Part shown: piece by piece, positions 1-7,131 of the stretch | How the letters are laid out: the number at the start of each line of letters is the position of its first letter | How positions within the stretch are numbered: position 1 is the stretch's first letter | Origin: Saprospiraceae bacterium | GTDB taxonomy: Bacteria; Bacteroidota; Bacteroidia; Chitinophagales; Saprospiraceae | Direction: 5' to 3' | Assembly (NCBI GenBank): GCA_013214355.1 | Contig: JABSSL010000028.1 | Coordinates: 1 to 57,271, forward strand | DNA length: 57,271 nt | Notes under the pieces: generated by a model | Database searches by the model: none | What the model saw: only the letters and a program-made list of their open reading frames with translations | What the model was told of the DNA's origin: nothing | Program-made: the position numbers and the translations under genes

Positions 1-173
1 GAAAGTGTCGTTAAAAAAGCCACTTGCTGAGCAGCTGCTGAATCTTGTTCTGTTTTCATTTCACTTTGTTGATTGGTATTAGAATCTCCTGATTGGCAGG
101 AGGTAAAGATGATCATAATGGCTATCCAAATAAAGAAAGACTTGCCTCGGTTGTCCGAATAGATAAGTTTCAT
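1..173 (-). CDS. lipoprotein N-terminus, partial (runs off window)
   Basis: Reading the minus strand from the ATG at 173-171 gives 57 codons that stay open to the window edge. The product starts MKLIYSDN, has a hydrophobic stretch at residues 13-23 (FFIWIAIMIIF) and a lipobox FTSC with the acylated cysteine at residue 26. This is followed by a polar Ser/Gln/Asn-rich linker (to about residue 50), typical of a Bacteroidota lipoprotein tether. Only the signal and linker are visible, so the mature function cannot be told. The upstream ATG at 196 meets a stop within nine codons, so 173 is the supported start. It lies 46 bases downstream of the hydrolase gene on the same strand and may be co-transcribed with it. 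Confidence 0.6.
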   Translation of the reverse strand, partial: MKLIYSDNRGKSFFIWIAIMIIFTSCQSGDSNTNQQSEMKTEQDSAAAQQVAFLTTL

Positions 174-219
174 GTTCTTGAATTTATTAGGTTCATGAAA
201 GGGAATGCGGCTCGAAGTA

Positions 220-1098
220 CTAGGCCATGTGGCGTTCAAACCAATACAGTATCTTCTCCGGATTTTTTGTTAGATAATCATAACCAGCAGCCCTTTTCTT
301 TCCGATATCCGACAGCCACAGCATTTCCTTCTCTACGGTGAGACTTTTGTAGTATTCCTCAATGGAATTTCTATTGAGATATTCGTCTTGATCATTCTGT
401 ACCAATAAAGTGGGAATAGAAATAGCCTTTACATCTTCCTTAAAGGACTTGGCGCCCATATCAAAACCAACACGTTTGCTATTCTCTGCGTCGACCCAAC
501 GCTGTAAGAAGCCAGGCAAACCTAGTGCCTGAACAAAGTCCAGATAACGCATAGGCTGGATGGCAATCATCGCCTTGATATTTTTGTATTGCTGTAAGTT
601 CCCTGCTCCATAAGCATAGGTCGTCGCGGCAGCCCCCATACAAATACTCAACAAGCCCAGCTGTGCCTTCCGATAATCTGGATGCTCGGTCACGAACTTG
701 ACCGCTGCCGATAGATCTTGCGCCTCCTGAGGTCCCCAAGACACCCAATTCCCCTTGGCCTCCTGGCTCTCCCCATGGCTCCTAAAGTCATACATCAAGA
801 CGGAGTATCCTTTTTCTACCAAGTATTTGACGTGCTTGAGGAAAGGAATCTTTTCTTTCCACAGTTTAACCATCCCTTTACCCTCTGGGGTAAAGCCCGC
901 CCGACAGGATTGTACCCCGAAATGAGACTGGATAATTATCTTATCTGTACCTCCCTTCACCAACCAGCCTGAAAGGGTCAAACCATCAGCGGTCTTGAAG
1001 GTGATATCTTCATATTCCAGTCCATATTCTCGAGGGTTATCGAACAAGGGAGCAACTCCCCCCTTAACGATCGTATCAGATAAGAATGCAGTGATCAT
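220..1098 (-). CDS. alpha/beta-hydrolase family protein with Cys at the nucleophile position
   Basis: A 292-residue protein with the order of an alpha/beta-hydrolase: a strand and oxyanion-type segment near residues 54-62 (KIIIQSHFG), the usual strand-turn MYDFRSHGES at 102-111, a nucleophile elbow SICMG at 151-155 and an acid turn NDQDE near 235-239. The elbow places Cys153, not Ser, at the nucleophile position, as in dienelactone-hydrolase-like enzymes. No histidine appears in the region after the acid where the catalytic His normally sits (about 260-275 reads SDIGKKRAAG); the only late His is residue 290, three from the end. No signal peptide is evident, so it is probably cytoplasmic. Substrate unknown; it may be an atypical or non-catalytic hydrolase. 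The next minus-strand gene is the partial lipoprotein. Confidence 0.8.
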   Translation of the reverse strand: MITAFLSDTIVKGGVAPLFDNPREYGLEYEDITFKTADGLTLSGWLVKGGTDKIIIQSHFGVQSCRAGFTPEGKGMVKLWKEKIPFLKHVKYLVEKGYSVLMYDFRSHGESQEAKGNWVSWGPQEAQDLSAAVKFVTEHPDYRKAQLGLLSICMGAAATTYAYGAGNLQQYKNIKAMIAIQPMRYLDFVQALGLPGFLQRWVDAENSKRVGFDMGAKSFKEDVKAISIPTLLVQNDQDEYLNRNSIEEYYKSLTVEKEMLWLSDIGKKRAAGYDYLTKNPEKILYWFERHMA

Positions 1099-1118
1099 TG
1101 TTGAATGGTTTACGTTAG

Positions 1119-1355
1119 CTTGAATTACATGACAAAGGTAGCGGCAAGCCTATTCTGAATCTTATCCGTTTTACTGAAATACTTATCCAGATTACAGGTG
1201 AGGAAGAGTGGTTCCCCTACTATCTTGAAATCGAGGACTTTAAAGGACTGAAAGATCTACAGGTTGACCCGATGAAAGGAAAAAGACCTGATCCCCTGAA
1301 AGACCTTCAGCAAATGCTAAGGGCAAGGGAAATAAGGATCACTAACCTGCGATGA
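1119..1355 (+). pseudogene. possible coding remnant without a start codon
   Basis: Between a TAG at 1116-1118 and a TGA at 1353-1355 one frame stays open for 78 codons. It reads like real protein rather than noise, with a charged stretch such as EEEWFPYYLEIEDF and a lysine-rich end. There is no ATG near its beginning; the first ATG is about two-thirds of the way along. It could be the 3' remnant of a broken gene. I do not recognise a family. Chance cannot be excluded because the frame is short. Confidence 0.25.
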
Positions 1356-1359
1356 AGAC

Positions 1360-1399
1360 AAAAAAATGCCCCAACAAATACGACGTATCTGTTGAGGCA
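1360..1399 (-). terminator. rho-independent terminator of the tmRNA gene
   Basis: On the minus strand a 10-bp stem TGCCTCAACA / TGTTGGGGCA (one G-T pair) with a 13-base loop is followed directly by a run of seven T. It starts eight bases past the predicted mature 3' end of the tmRNA, where a terminator is expected. Confidence 0.85.
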
Positions 1400-1406
1400 C
1401 ACTTTG

Positions 1407-1784
1407 TGGAGACGGCGAGAGTCGAACTCGCGTCCAGAGAAAGCCTCCGAGAGCCTTCTACATGCTTAGTTCCCAGTTAAATTTTCGTGAATGAGGAAGG
1501 ATTGGAAACCCTCCTATACTCATCCCTTATCCCCTGAGCTTCGGACAGAGGGCGGGGTGGACCTCGGGCCTAGCCTGAAAGGGTTGGTTGATATGCGGCA
1601 CACTGTGTATCAGGCGTCAAATGCACGGCACAAAGGCTTTCTAATTCCTAGAACTAGGCAGCCATGGCGAACTGTCTGTTGCCATTTGAAAAGTTGTTAC
1701 TAGTCAGTTTTTACGGAGATGAACTAGAATACTCCGGCATGCTTACTAACGAATAATCTTTCCTGTCGATTCCATTACGTCCCC
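1407..1784 (-). ncRNA. ssrA: transfer-messenger RNA (tmRNA)
   Basis: tmRNA rescues stalled ribosomes by trans-translation and marks the nascent peptide for proteolysis. The minus strand begins GGGGACG (1784-1778), which pairs over 7 bp (one G-U) with CGTCTCC (1414-1408), forming the tRNA-like acceptor stem. The T-arm GCGAG-TTCGACT-CTCGC lies just before it, and AATGGAATCGACAGG near the 5' end matches the conserved 5' region. The tag frame stops at TAG 1656-1654 and ends FAMAA, like AMAA-ending tags recalled from other Bacteroidota; reading back, NNFSNGNRQ precedes it. The exact resume codon is uncertain. The 3' CCA is not encoded (the gene continues ACAA). Length about 378 nt, normal for the family. 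Confidence 0.94.
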
Positions 1785-2058
1785 TTTTCGCCTTGCGGCA
1801 CTGGCTTTGTCCTCCTTTGAGAAACAGAGCCCGCAATAATAAGAACTTAATTTGAACCGAAAAAGTTCCCTTTCATTTAAATCTTACTTCTTGGAGAATC
1901 GCCAAAGATTTTCAATTTTTACGCCATGCGTCCATGTACACGAATCATGGCAAGCACTTTGGCCGTATACTTTCACCACGAGTTTAGCCAAAGCCAACAA
2001 CCAAATTAAAGAACCTGATTAAAAATCATGTTCTATATCCTAACCAAAGCCACTATCT

Positions 2059-3300
2059 ATGAAGATCGGAATTATCCGAGAACGCAAAACGCCTCCCGAT
2101 ACGCGCGTACCACTCGCTCCCAAACAGTGCAAAAAGATCCTGAAAGATTTTGATTTCGAATTATTAGTCGAGCCTTCCCCGATACGCTGTTTTACGGATG
2201 AGGATTACCAGCAAGCAGGTATCCCTCTGGGATATGATATGCAAGGCTGTGATGTTTTGATGGGGGTGAAAGAGGTGCCTGTGGAGGCATTGATCCCCGG
2301 GAAGACCTACTTTTTCTTTTCTCATACCATTAAAGAACAGCCTTACAACCGGAAATTACTGCAAGCGGTCTTGGAAAAGAAGATCAACTTGATAGACTAC
2401 GAGGTAATTACTGACGAATGGGGAAGGCGCCTGATCGCTTTTGGTCGCTTTGCCGGTATGGTCGGTGCGCATAATGGTGTTTTGATGTATGGTCGACGTA
2501 CCGGTACATTTGACATGCCCCGCATGAAAGACTTCTATAATTATGCCGAAGCACAGACCTATTATAAAGAGCAATTGAATTTACCTCCCTTTCGCATCGT
2601 ACTGACGGGAACGGGACGAGTTGGGCAGGGGGCAGCGCAGGTTTTGCGGGATATGGGCATTCGCCAAGTCAGCCCGAATGATTTCTTGGTCAAGTCGTAT
2701 AAGGAGCCGGTTTTTGCTTTGTTGATGTCGGATGATTATGCGGCGAGAAAGGATGGCTCAGCTTTTGATAAAGATGACTTCCACTTATCACCGGAACTCT
2801 TCGAGAGCACCTTCAAACCTTTTACTAAGGTTTGCGATTTGATGATCAATGGTGTGTACTGGGATAATAAGGCTCCGGCTTTCTTCACGCTTGAGGATAT
2901 GAGATCTCCAGATTTTAGCATACAGGCAGTTGCGGATGTAACTTGTGACATTGCTCCAGTATCCTCCATCCCTTCCACTATTAGGGCCAGCACCATTGCC
3001 GATCCAATCTTTGGCTTCGATCCGGTGAAGGAGCAGGAGGTGGCAGCCCACAGCTCAAATGCGGTGGACATGATGACCATTGACAATTTGCCTTCTGAGT
3101 TGCCCAGAGATGCATCCGAAGCATTCGGACAAATGTTCATCGAGCGGGTCTTGCTGGAGTTATTAGACCCCAAAAGTGAAGTAATTGAACGAGCAACAAT
3201 CGCCCGTGATGGCAAGCTTGCTGGCCATTTTGGCTACTTGGAAAACTACGTAAAAGGAGGAAAACGTGAGGCAGACAAGTTGCCTTCTAAATCTACCTAA
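2059..3300 (+). CDS. saccharopine dehydrogenase / lysine-ketoglutarate reductase-like NAD(P) enzyme
   Basis: A 413-residue cytoplasmic protein of the alanine dehydrogenase/PNT superfamily, closest to the lysine-ketoglutarate reductase half of the bifunctional lysine-degrading enzyme and to fungal Lys1. These enzymes form or cleave saccharopine from lysine, 2-oxoglutarate and NAD(P)H. Seen: N-terminal MKIGIIRERKTPPDTRVPL, GVKEVP with Lys71, the signature FFSHTIKEQPYN with His89 (Lys and His are the catalytic pair in Lys1), and a Rossmann loop GTGRVGQG at 184-191. About 100 residues beyond the Rossmann loop lie between it and the ADPIFGFDP segment. The partner saccharopine dehydrogenase is not adjacent. 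It converges with purC, with seven bases between the two stops. The exact reaction direction and substrate are inferred. Confidence 0.83.
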   Translation: MKIGIIRERKTPPDTRVPLAPKQCKKILKDFDFELLVEPSPIRCFTDEDYQQAGIPLGYDMQGCDVLMGVKEVPVEALIPGKTYFFFSHTIKEQPYNRKLLQAVLEKKINLIDYEVITDEWGRRLIAFGRFAGMVGAHNGVLMYGRRTGTFDMPRMKDFYNYAEAQTYYKEQLNLPPFRIVLTGTGRVGQGAAQVLRDMGIRQVSPNDFLVKSYKEPVFALLMSDDYAARKDGSAFDKDDFHLSPELFESTFKPFTKVCDLMINGVYWDNKAPAFFTLEDMRSPDFSIQAVADVTCDIAPVSSIPSTIRASTIADPIFGFDPVKEQEVAAHSSNAVDMMTIDNLPSELPRDASEAFGQMFIERVLLELLDPKSEVIERATIARDGKLAGHFGYLENYVKGGKREADKLPSKST

Positions 3301-3307
3301 TGAAGGT

Positions 3308-4255
3308 TTATCCCAACGACTCAAGGATATTCTGTTCAATACGCTTTGAGATATTTTCTGTATCGGCCTTTTCGAAGGCTTGTCCGGTAACTTTCTCGTA
3401 CAATTCTATATAACGTTCAGTCACCTGTTCTACCATGGGGTCCGGCATGATCGGCATGAGTTGCCCTTCCTTGCCTTGGAAGCCGTGAGCCATGAGCCAT
3501 TCGCGTACGAACTCCTTGGAAAGCTGCTTTTGACGCTCCCCGCTCGCTTGGCGCTCCTCGTAGCCGTCCAAATAGAAATAGCGAGAGCTGTCCGGCGTAT
3601 GGATTTCGTCGATGAGATAAATTTGACCGTCCTTCTTACCAAATTCATATTTGGTGTCTACGAGAATGAGCCCTTGCTTTCTAGCCATTTCTGTACCCCG
3701 TTCAAAAAGGGCATTGGTGTATTTTTCGAGCTGCAGATAATCCTCCTCAGAAACTATACCTTGTGCAATGATGTCTTCTCGGGAAATATCTTCATCATGA
3801 CCTTCTTCAGCCTTCGTGGCAGGTGTGATGATTGGACTAGGAAAGGGATCATTTTCCCTCATCCCATCAGGCATCTCAACGCCACACAGCAATCGTTTCC
3901 CAGCCTTATATTCGCGCCAAGCATGTCCTACGACATATCCCCGAATGACCATTTCCACCTTGAAAGGTTCGCAGGCAATACCAATGGCTACATTTGGGTC
4001 AGGTACTTCCAACAACCAATTGGGCACGATATCTTTGGTCGCTTCTAGAAAATATGTAGCCACTTGATTCAAAACCTGCCCTTTGTATGGAATCGGACGC
4101 GGTAAAACATGATCGAAGGAAGAAATACGATCCGAGGCGACCATAATCAATTTATCGTCCACCGTATAGACATCTCTTACTTTTCCTTTGTAAAACGAGC
4201 TTTGCCCGGGAAGTTGAAATTTAGTAGCTGCGATTGCTTCTTGATCTTTTGCCAT
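3308..4255 (-). CDS. purC: phosphoribosylaminoimidazole-succinocarboxamide synthase (SAICAR synthetase)
   Basis: Catalyses the ATP-dependent joining of CAIR and aspartate in de novo purine synthesis, in the cytoplasm. The 315 residues contain the family hallmarks: [13 protein letters not shown] (22-34) with the nucleotide loop, [20 protein letters not shown] (40-59), the [18 protein letters not shown] block (103-120), [11 protein letters not shown] (196-206) and the [14 protein letters not shown] block that binds the substrate. The length suits the longer eukaryote-like form common in Bacteroidota. The start is supported by an AAAGGAA stretch just upstream. It is a single gene here, not in a pur operon. 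Confidence 0.96.
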   Translation of the reverse strand: MAKDQEAIAATKFQLPGQSSFYKGKVRDVYTVDDKLIMVASDRISSFDHVLPRPIPYKGQVLNQVATYFLEATKDIVPNWLLEVPDPNVAIGIACEPFKVEMVIRGYVVGHAWREYKAGKRLLCGVEMPDGMRENDPFPSPIITPATKAEEGHDEDISREDIIAQGIVSEEDYLQLEKYTNALFERGTEMARKQGLILVDTKYEFGKKDGQIYLIDEIHTPDSSRYFYLDGYEERQASGERQKQLSKEFVREWLMAHGFQGKEGQLMPIMPDPMVEQVTERYIELYEKVTGQAFEKADTENISKRIEQNILESLG

Positions 4256-4734
4256 TTCCTTTGTTTTTGAGAAGCTATTTTAAGATGAGACTCAGGTTTT
4301 GTTAGGTCCCTTTTTCGAACCTACTTGTTCCCAAAATCCTCATTTAGCTATGGCTAAACTCCGGTTTCGGCGCCTACATGGACGCAAAAATGACTGCTAA
4401 CAATTTTATTTTTCAGGCCATTGGGCATGACACATGCCTTCGGCGACCTACTTTTACATTCGCCTAAAAGCAGGCAAAACGCTTCTGGGATAGCTTGAGC
4501 CAGTGGCTCAAAAAGCGCCAGCTGAAAAAACTTGCTAGACAGATTGAGCAATCAGCTCAAGCTCAACGCGTCAAACAGTTTTTTGCCGGCCTTCCCACTC
4601 TTAGAAATGGCTACATCTATTCTTAGATTAGCATCAAAACCTAGCAGTCTAGCTGATATCGCAAAGGTAGGCATTGGAAGTGGAATTACTCAATCCCGGG
4701 CCTAGAATATCAGGGGCTGATGTTTGTCTTTTGG
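4256..4734. other. 479-bp intergenic region with small palindromes
   Basis: Lies between purC (minus, starting at 4255) and the sulfatase (minus, ending at 4735). A 65-codon frame on the minus strand shows no family features and no ribosome site, so I do not call a gene. Two short hairpins with the same stem sequence lie at 4495-4511 and 4544-4560. The rest, which should include the purC promoter on the minus strand, shows no confident promoter match. Confidence 0.5.
4495..4560. repeat. two near-identical hairpins (TTGAGC...GCTCAA)
   Basis: Positions 4495-4511 read TTGAGCC-AGT-GGCTCAA (7-bp stem, 3-base loop). Positions 4544-4560 read TTGAGC-AATCA-GCTCAA (6-bp stem, 5-base loop). The arms are shared but the loops differ, so the stem rather than the loop appears to be kept. 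They could act as a processing or termination signal behind the sulfatase gene, or be a relic of a small repeat family. Confidence 0.5.
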
Positions 4735-6381
4735 TTAATTTTTTCGCCGCTCTCGTTTCCTTCTCCGCTCTTCATAAATATCAATATACTGCTGATCCAG
4801 ATCTGGAGAATCTTGGTACTTGACCCGGAGGGCAGCTAATTCTTTATGCAGTTTGGTGACTACTTCCGCATAAGCCGGATCACCATAGACATTTCGCATT
4901 TCTTGTGGGTCTTTATTTCTATCATACAGCTCCCATTCATCAACATCATAGTAGAAATGAGCCAATTTGTACTCCCGAGTTACGATCGCATAATGTCGTT
5001 TTACCATATGCGCTCCTGGATACTCATAATAATGGTAATAAACGGCCTCACGATCCCACTCTTCCTGATTCCCAAGTAATAACGGCATGATACTTTCCCC
5101 TTGCATGTCGGAGGGGGCTTCAATTCCTGCCGCTTCCAAAAAGGTTTGGGCAAAGTCTAGATTCTGCACCATTTCTTCGTTGGTGGTGCCAGCCGTAATT
5201 TTATTGGGCCATCGGATCAATAGCGGCGTCTTAAAAGATTCGTCATATATAAAACGCTTGTCGAACCAACCGTGCTCCCCCAAATAAAAACCCTGATCAG
5301 AAGTGTAGATGACGATTGTATTTTCGGCCAAACCGTTTTCATCCAAGTAATCCAGCACCCGTCCCACATTGTCGTCGACCGAGGAAATACAGCCGAGATA
5401 ATCCTGCATATACCGTTGATACTTCCAGCTTCTTTTTTCTTTGTCCGTCATGGTGGGCCATCGCGCTTTAAAATCATTAGCAATAGAGTCTAAAACGGGT
5501 TGGTATAAAGCCATTTGCGCTTCGTTGATGCGAGGATACTCATTCCGTTTAAAGAGTCTGGCACTTCGGGGGTTATCATCAATATTCAAAGCGGTAATGG
5601 CCTCCGGCAGCACCTTTGTATCGTAACTCATCAGCATATGATCTGAAATAGTCATTTCTGCCTCCTTGGCTGCCCGGCCTCGGTTTTCATAATCATCAAA
5701 TAAAGTCTCAGGCTCGGGAAAGCTGCGTTGGGAAAAAGCCTTGAACTTCTCTGGACTGGGCCACCATGCGCGATGCGGTGCTTTATGCAAATACATCATC
5801 AAAAAAGGCTTCTCTTTGTCGCGTTTTCTGTCTAGCCAGTCGAGGGTCAGATCAGTTATGATATCTGTAGTATAGCCGGTAATGGTGGTATCTCCTTCTG
5901 CCGTTAAAAACTTAGGGTTGATGTAATTCCCTTGCCCGGGTAAAATCATAAAATCATCAACGCCCTTTGGTTTATTGCCGAAGTGAAGTTTACCATACAT
6001 GGCCGTTTCATAACCTGCAGCTTGAAAGAGTTGGGGAAAGGTAATCTGAGTGGTATCGAATGGCATGATATTGTCAATCTTGCCATTAATATGGGTGTGC
6101 TTCCCGGTAAGTATCGTAGCTCTAGAAGGAGCACAAATAGAGTTAGTCACACAGGCATTCGTAAACAACATCCCTTCCTTTGCAAGTCGGTCAATATGAG
6201 GGGTATTAATGAGTTGATCGGAGTAGGCACTGATCGCCTGATAGGCATGATCATCAGACATGATGAAGAGGATGTTTGGTCGAGCCTTGCTCACTTCCTC
6301 CTTTTTTGTGTCACAAGCTGAAAAAGTAAGAATACTCAGCACGAGGGCTGCTAATACGCTTAAGGTGCTTCTGTTTCGCAT
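4735..6381 (-). CDS. sulfatase lipoprotein (family S1, N-acetylglucosamine-6-sulfatase-like)
   Basis: Hydrolyses sulfate esters, probably on glycans, from the cell envelope. The start at 6381 is preferred because it gives a compact lipoprotein signal (MRNRSTLS, hydrophobic core, lipobox TFSAC); the same frame extends to an ATG at 6414 but with an overlong n-region. Counting from 6414 (559 residues), NILFIMSDDHA (47-57) supplies the metal-binding Asp54/Asp55. CAPSR at 94-98 is the full formylglycine signature (Cys94 converted by a maturase), followed by ILTGKHTH. MYLHKAPHRAWW and later YTSDQGFYLGEHGW are the other metal/sulfate-site segments. HKAPHR and the overall order resemble S1_11-type sulfatases. 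The C-terminus is Arg/Lys-rich. No maturase lies in the window. Confidence 0.9.
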   Translation of the reverse strand: MRNRSTLSVLAALVLSILTFSACDTKKEEVSKARPNILFIMSDDHAYQAISAYSDQLINTPHIDRLAKEGMLFTNACVTNSICAPSRATILTGKHTHINGKIDNIMPFDTTQITFPQLFQAAGYETAMYGKLHFGNKPKGVDDFMILPGQGNYINPKFLTAEGDTTITGYTTDIITDLTLDWLDRKRDKEKPFLMMYLHKAPHRAWWPSPEKFKAFSQRSFPEPETLFDDYENRGRAAKEAEMTISDHMLMSYDTKVLPEAITALNIDDNPRSARLFKRNEYPRINEAQMALYQPVLDSIANDFKARWPTMTDKEKRSWKYQRYMQDYLGCISSVDDNVGRVLDYLDENGLAENTIVIYTSDQGFYLGEHGWFDKRFIYDESFKTPLLIRWPNKITAGTTNEEMVQNLDFAQTFLEAAGIEAPSDMQGESIMPLLLGNQEEWDREAVYYHYYEYPGAHMVKRHYAIVTREYKLAHFYYDVDEWELYDRNKDPQEMRNVYGDPAYAEVVTKLHKELAALRVKYQDSPDLDQQYIDIYEERRRKRERRKN

Positions 6382-6478
6382 TACACTTTGTAGTTTATCA
6401 ATGCAGCTCGTCAATGGGACTTGCCTTGCTTAAAGATATTCTTTTTCAGGATGCCCTATAGCCCTAACTGAATGTATC

Positions 6479-6503
6479 CGCAAAATTTGCGGTTGATACC
6501 GCT
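6479..6503. promoter_or_regulatory. overlapping alternative hairpins upstream of the sulfatase gene
   Basis: CCGCA-AAATT-TGCGG and GCGGT-TGAT-ACCGC share the central GCGG, so only one can form at a time. They sit about 100 bases upstream of the minus-strand sulfatase start and downstream of the cysteine-rich gene. A leader-switch role is only a possibility. Confidence 0.2.
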
Positions 6504-6518
6504 CATCAACAAACTACA

Positions 6519-6550
6519 TAGGCCCACAAACCAGCGCGTTTGTAGGCCTA
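6519..6550 (-). terminator. hairpin downstream of the cysteine-rich protein gene
   Basis: TAGGCCCACAAAC and GTTTGTAGGCCTA pair over 13 positions with one mismatch around a 6-base loop, starting 22 bases after the stop codon. A clear T tract is missing, so it may be a transcript-stabilising hairpin rather than a complete rho-independent terminator. Confidence 0.45.
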
Positions 6551-6571
6551 CAAGATAGTCAGTGCTTGTTG

Positions 6572-6967
6572 TTACAGTTTTGCTGCCACCACAGTTTTGG
6601 CTTTAGCCTTATTAGCATCTGGTTTGCACTGAGCAGGTTGGCAGGAAAGAGGTTTACAATTGGGTGATTTCGCTGTTTTCTGAGCAGCACTGTTTTGACT
6701 AGCTAAGACAACTTGAGCTACATTAGCCATTGCAGCAGCGGTAGCCGTCATGACCTTACAACATCCCGGAGGGCATGGATCGCAACAAGGGTCAGTTTTA
6801 GAACAGTCCGCCTGCTTCGCTAGGCTTACGGCAGTAGCTGACTTATCCGCTTTTGCCTTACAGGCCGCAACTTTTTCCGGAGAACAAGAAGTACTGGCAG
6901 TTTGGGCAGAAATTCCAGCTACCAAAAGGCAGCAAACGAGTGTCAAAGCAAATTGAAATACTTTCAT
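6572..6967 (-). CDS. small cysteine-rich exported protein, unknown function
   Basis: A 131-residue protein with a clear Sec signal peptide (MKVFQFALTLVCCLLVAGIS, cleavage near AQ at 21/22). The mature part of about 110 residues holds 11 cysteines: 28, 36, 55, a dense DPCCDPCPPGCC cluster at 60-70, then single Cys at 104, 109 and 114. The centre is alanine-rich (about 74-90) and the tail is Lys/Ala-rich. The Cys clusters suggest metal binding or disulfide chemistry, but no known family is recognised. It is transcribed divergently from the histidine kinase 164 bases away, whose sensor domain is itself rich in cysteine. Co-regulation through the repeats at 7044-7071 is plausible. Confidence 0.7.
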   Translation of the reverse strand: MKVFQFALTLVCCLLVAGISAQTASTSCSPEKVAACKAKADKSATAVSLAKQADCSKTDPCCDPCPPGCCKVMTATAAAMANVAQVVLASQNSAAQKTAKSPNCKPLSCQPAQCKPDANKAKAKTVVAAKL

Positions 6968-7043
6968 GGTGAAATAATTTTAATTGATGAATAATTCGTT
7001 GAAACAAAGGTATGGGCAAAGGGCCCTGCTTTGTGTTTCACAC

Positions 7044-7071
7044 TTGTTAGTCACTTGTTAAAGAGCTGTTA
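7044..7071 (+). promoter_or_regulatory. three direct repeats with 11-bp spacing, candidate response-regulator operator
   Basis: TTGTTA at 7044, TTGTTA at 7055 and CTGTTA at 7066 repeat with an exact 11-bp period, in the 164-bp gap between the cysteine-rich gene and the kinase gene. Tandem half-sites one helical turn apart are the known binding layout of OmpR/PhoB-type regulators, and such a regulator is encoded just downstream at 8369. The repeats lie 61-88 bases before the kinase start, which suits autoregulation. Binding itself is inferred. Confidence 0.55.
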
Positions 7072-7131
7072 AACGCTAGGCGAGAGCGGGTGAAATAGGT
7101 TTTCTTTGTAGTAGACTTTATCGCAATACCT

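Noticed and set aside
1491-1703. 70-codon plus-strand frame
   Set aside because: Lies inside the tmRNA gene on the opposite strand; the structure and tag of tmRNA explain this stretch.
2736-3215. 159-codon minus-strand frame
   Set aside because: Antisense shadow of the lysine-ketoglutarate-reductase-like gene; the sense frame has intact family motifs throughout.
3380-4048. 222-codon plus-strand frame
   Set aside because: Antisense shadow of purC, whose signature blocks cover the same stretch.
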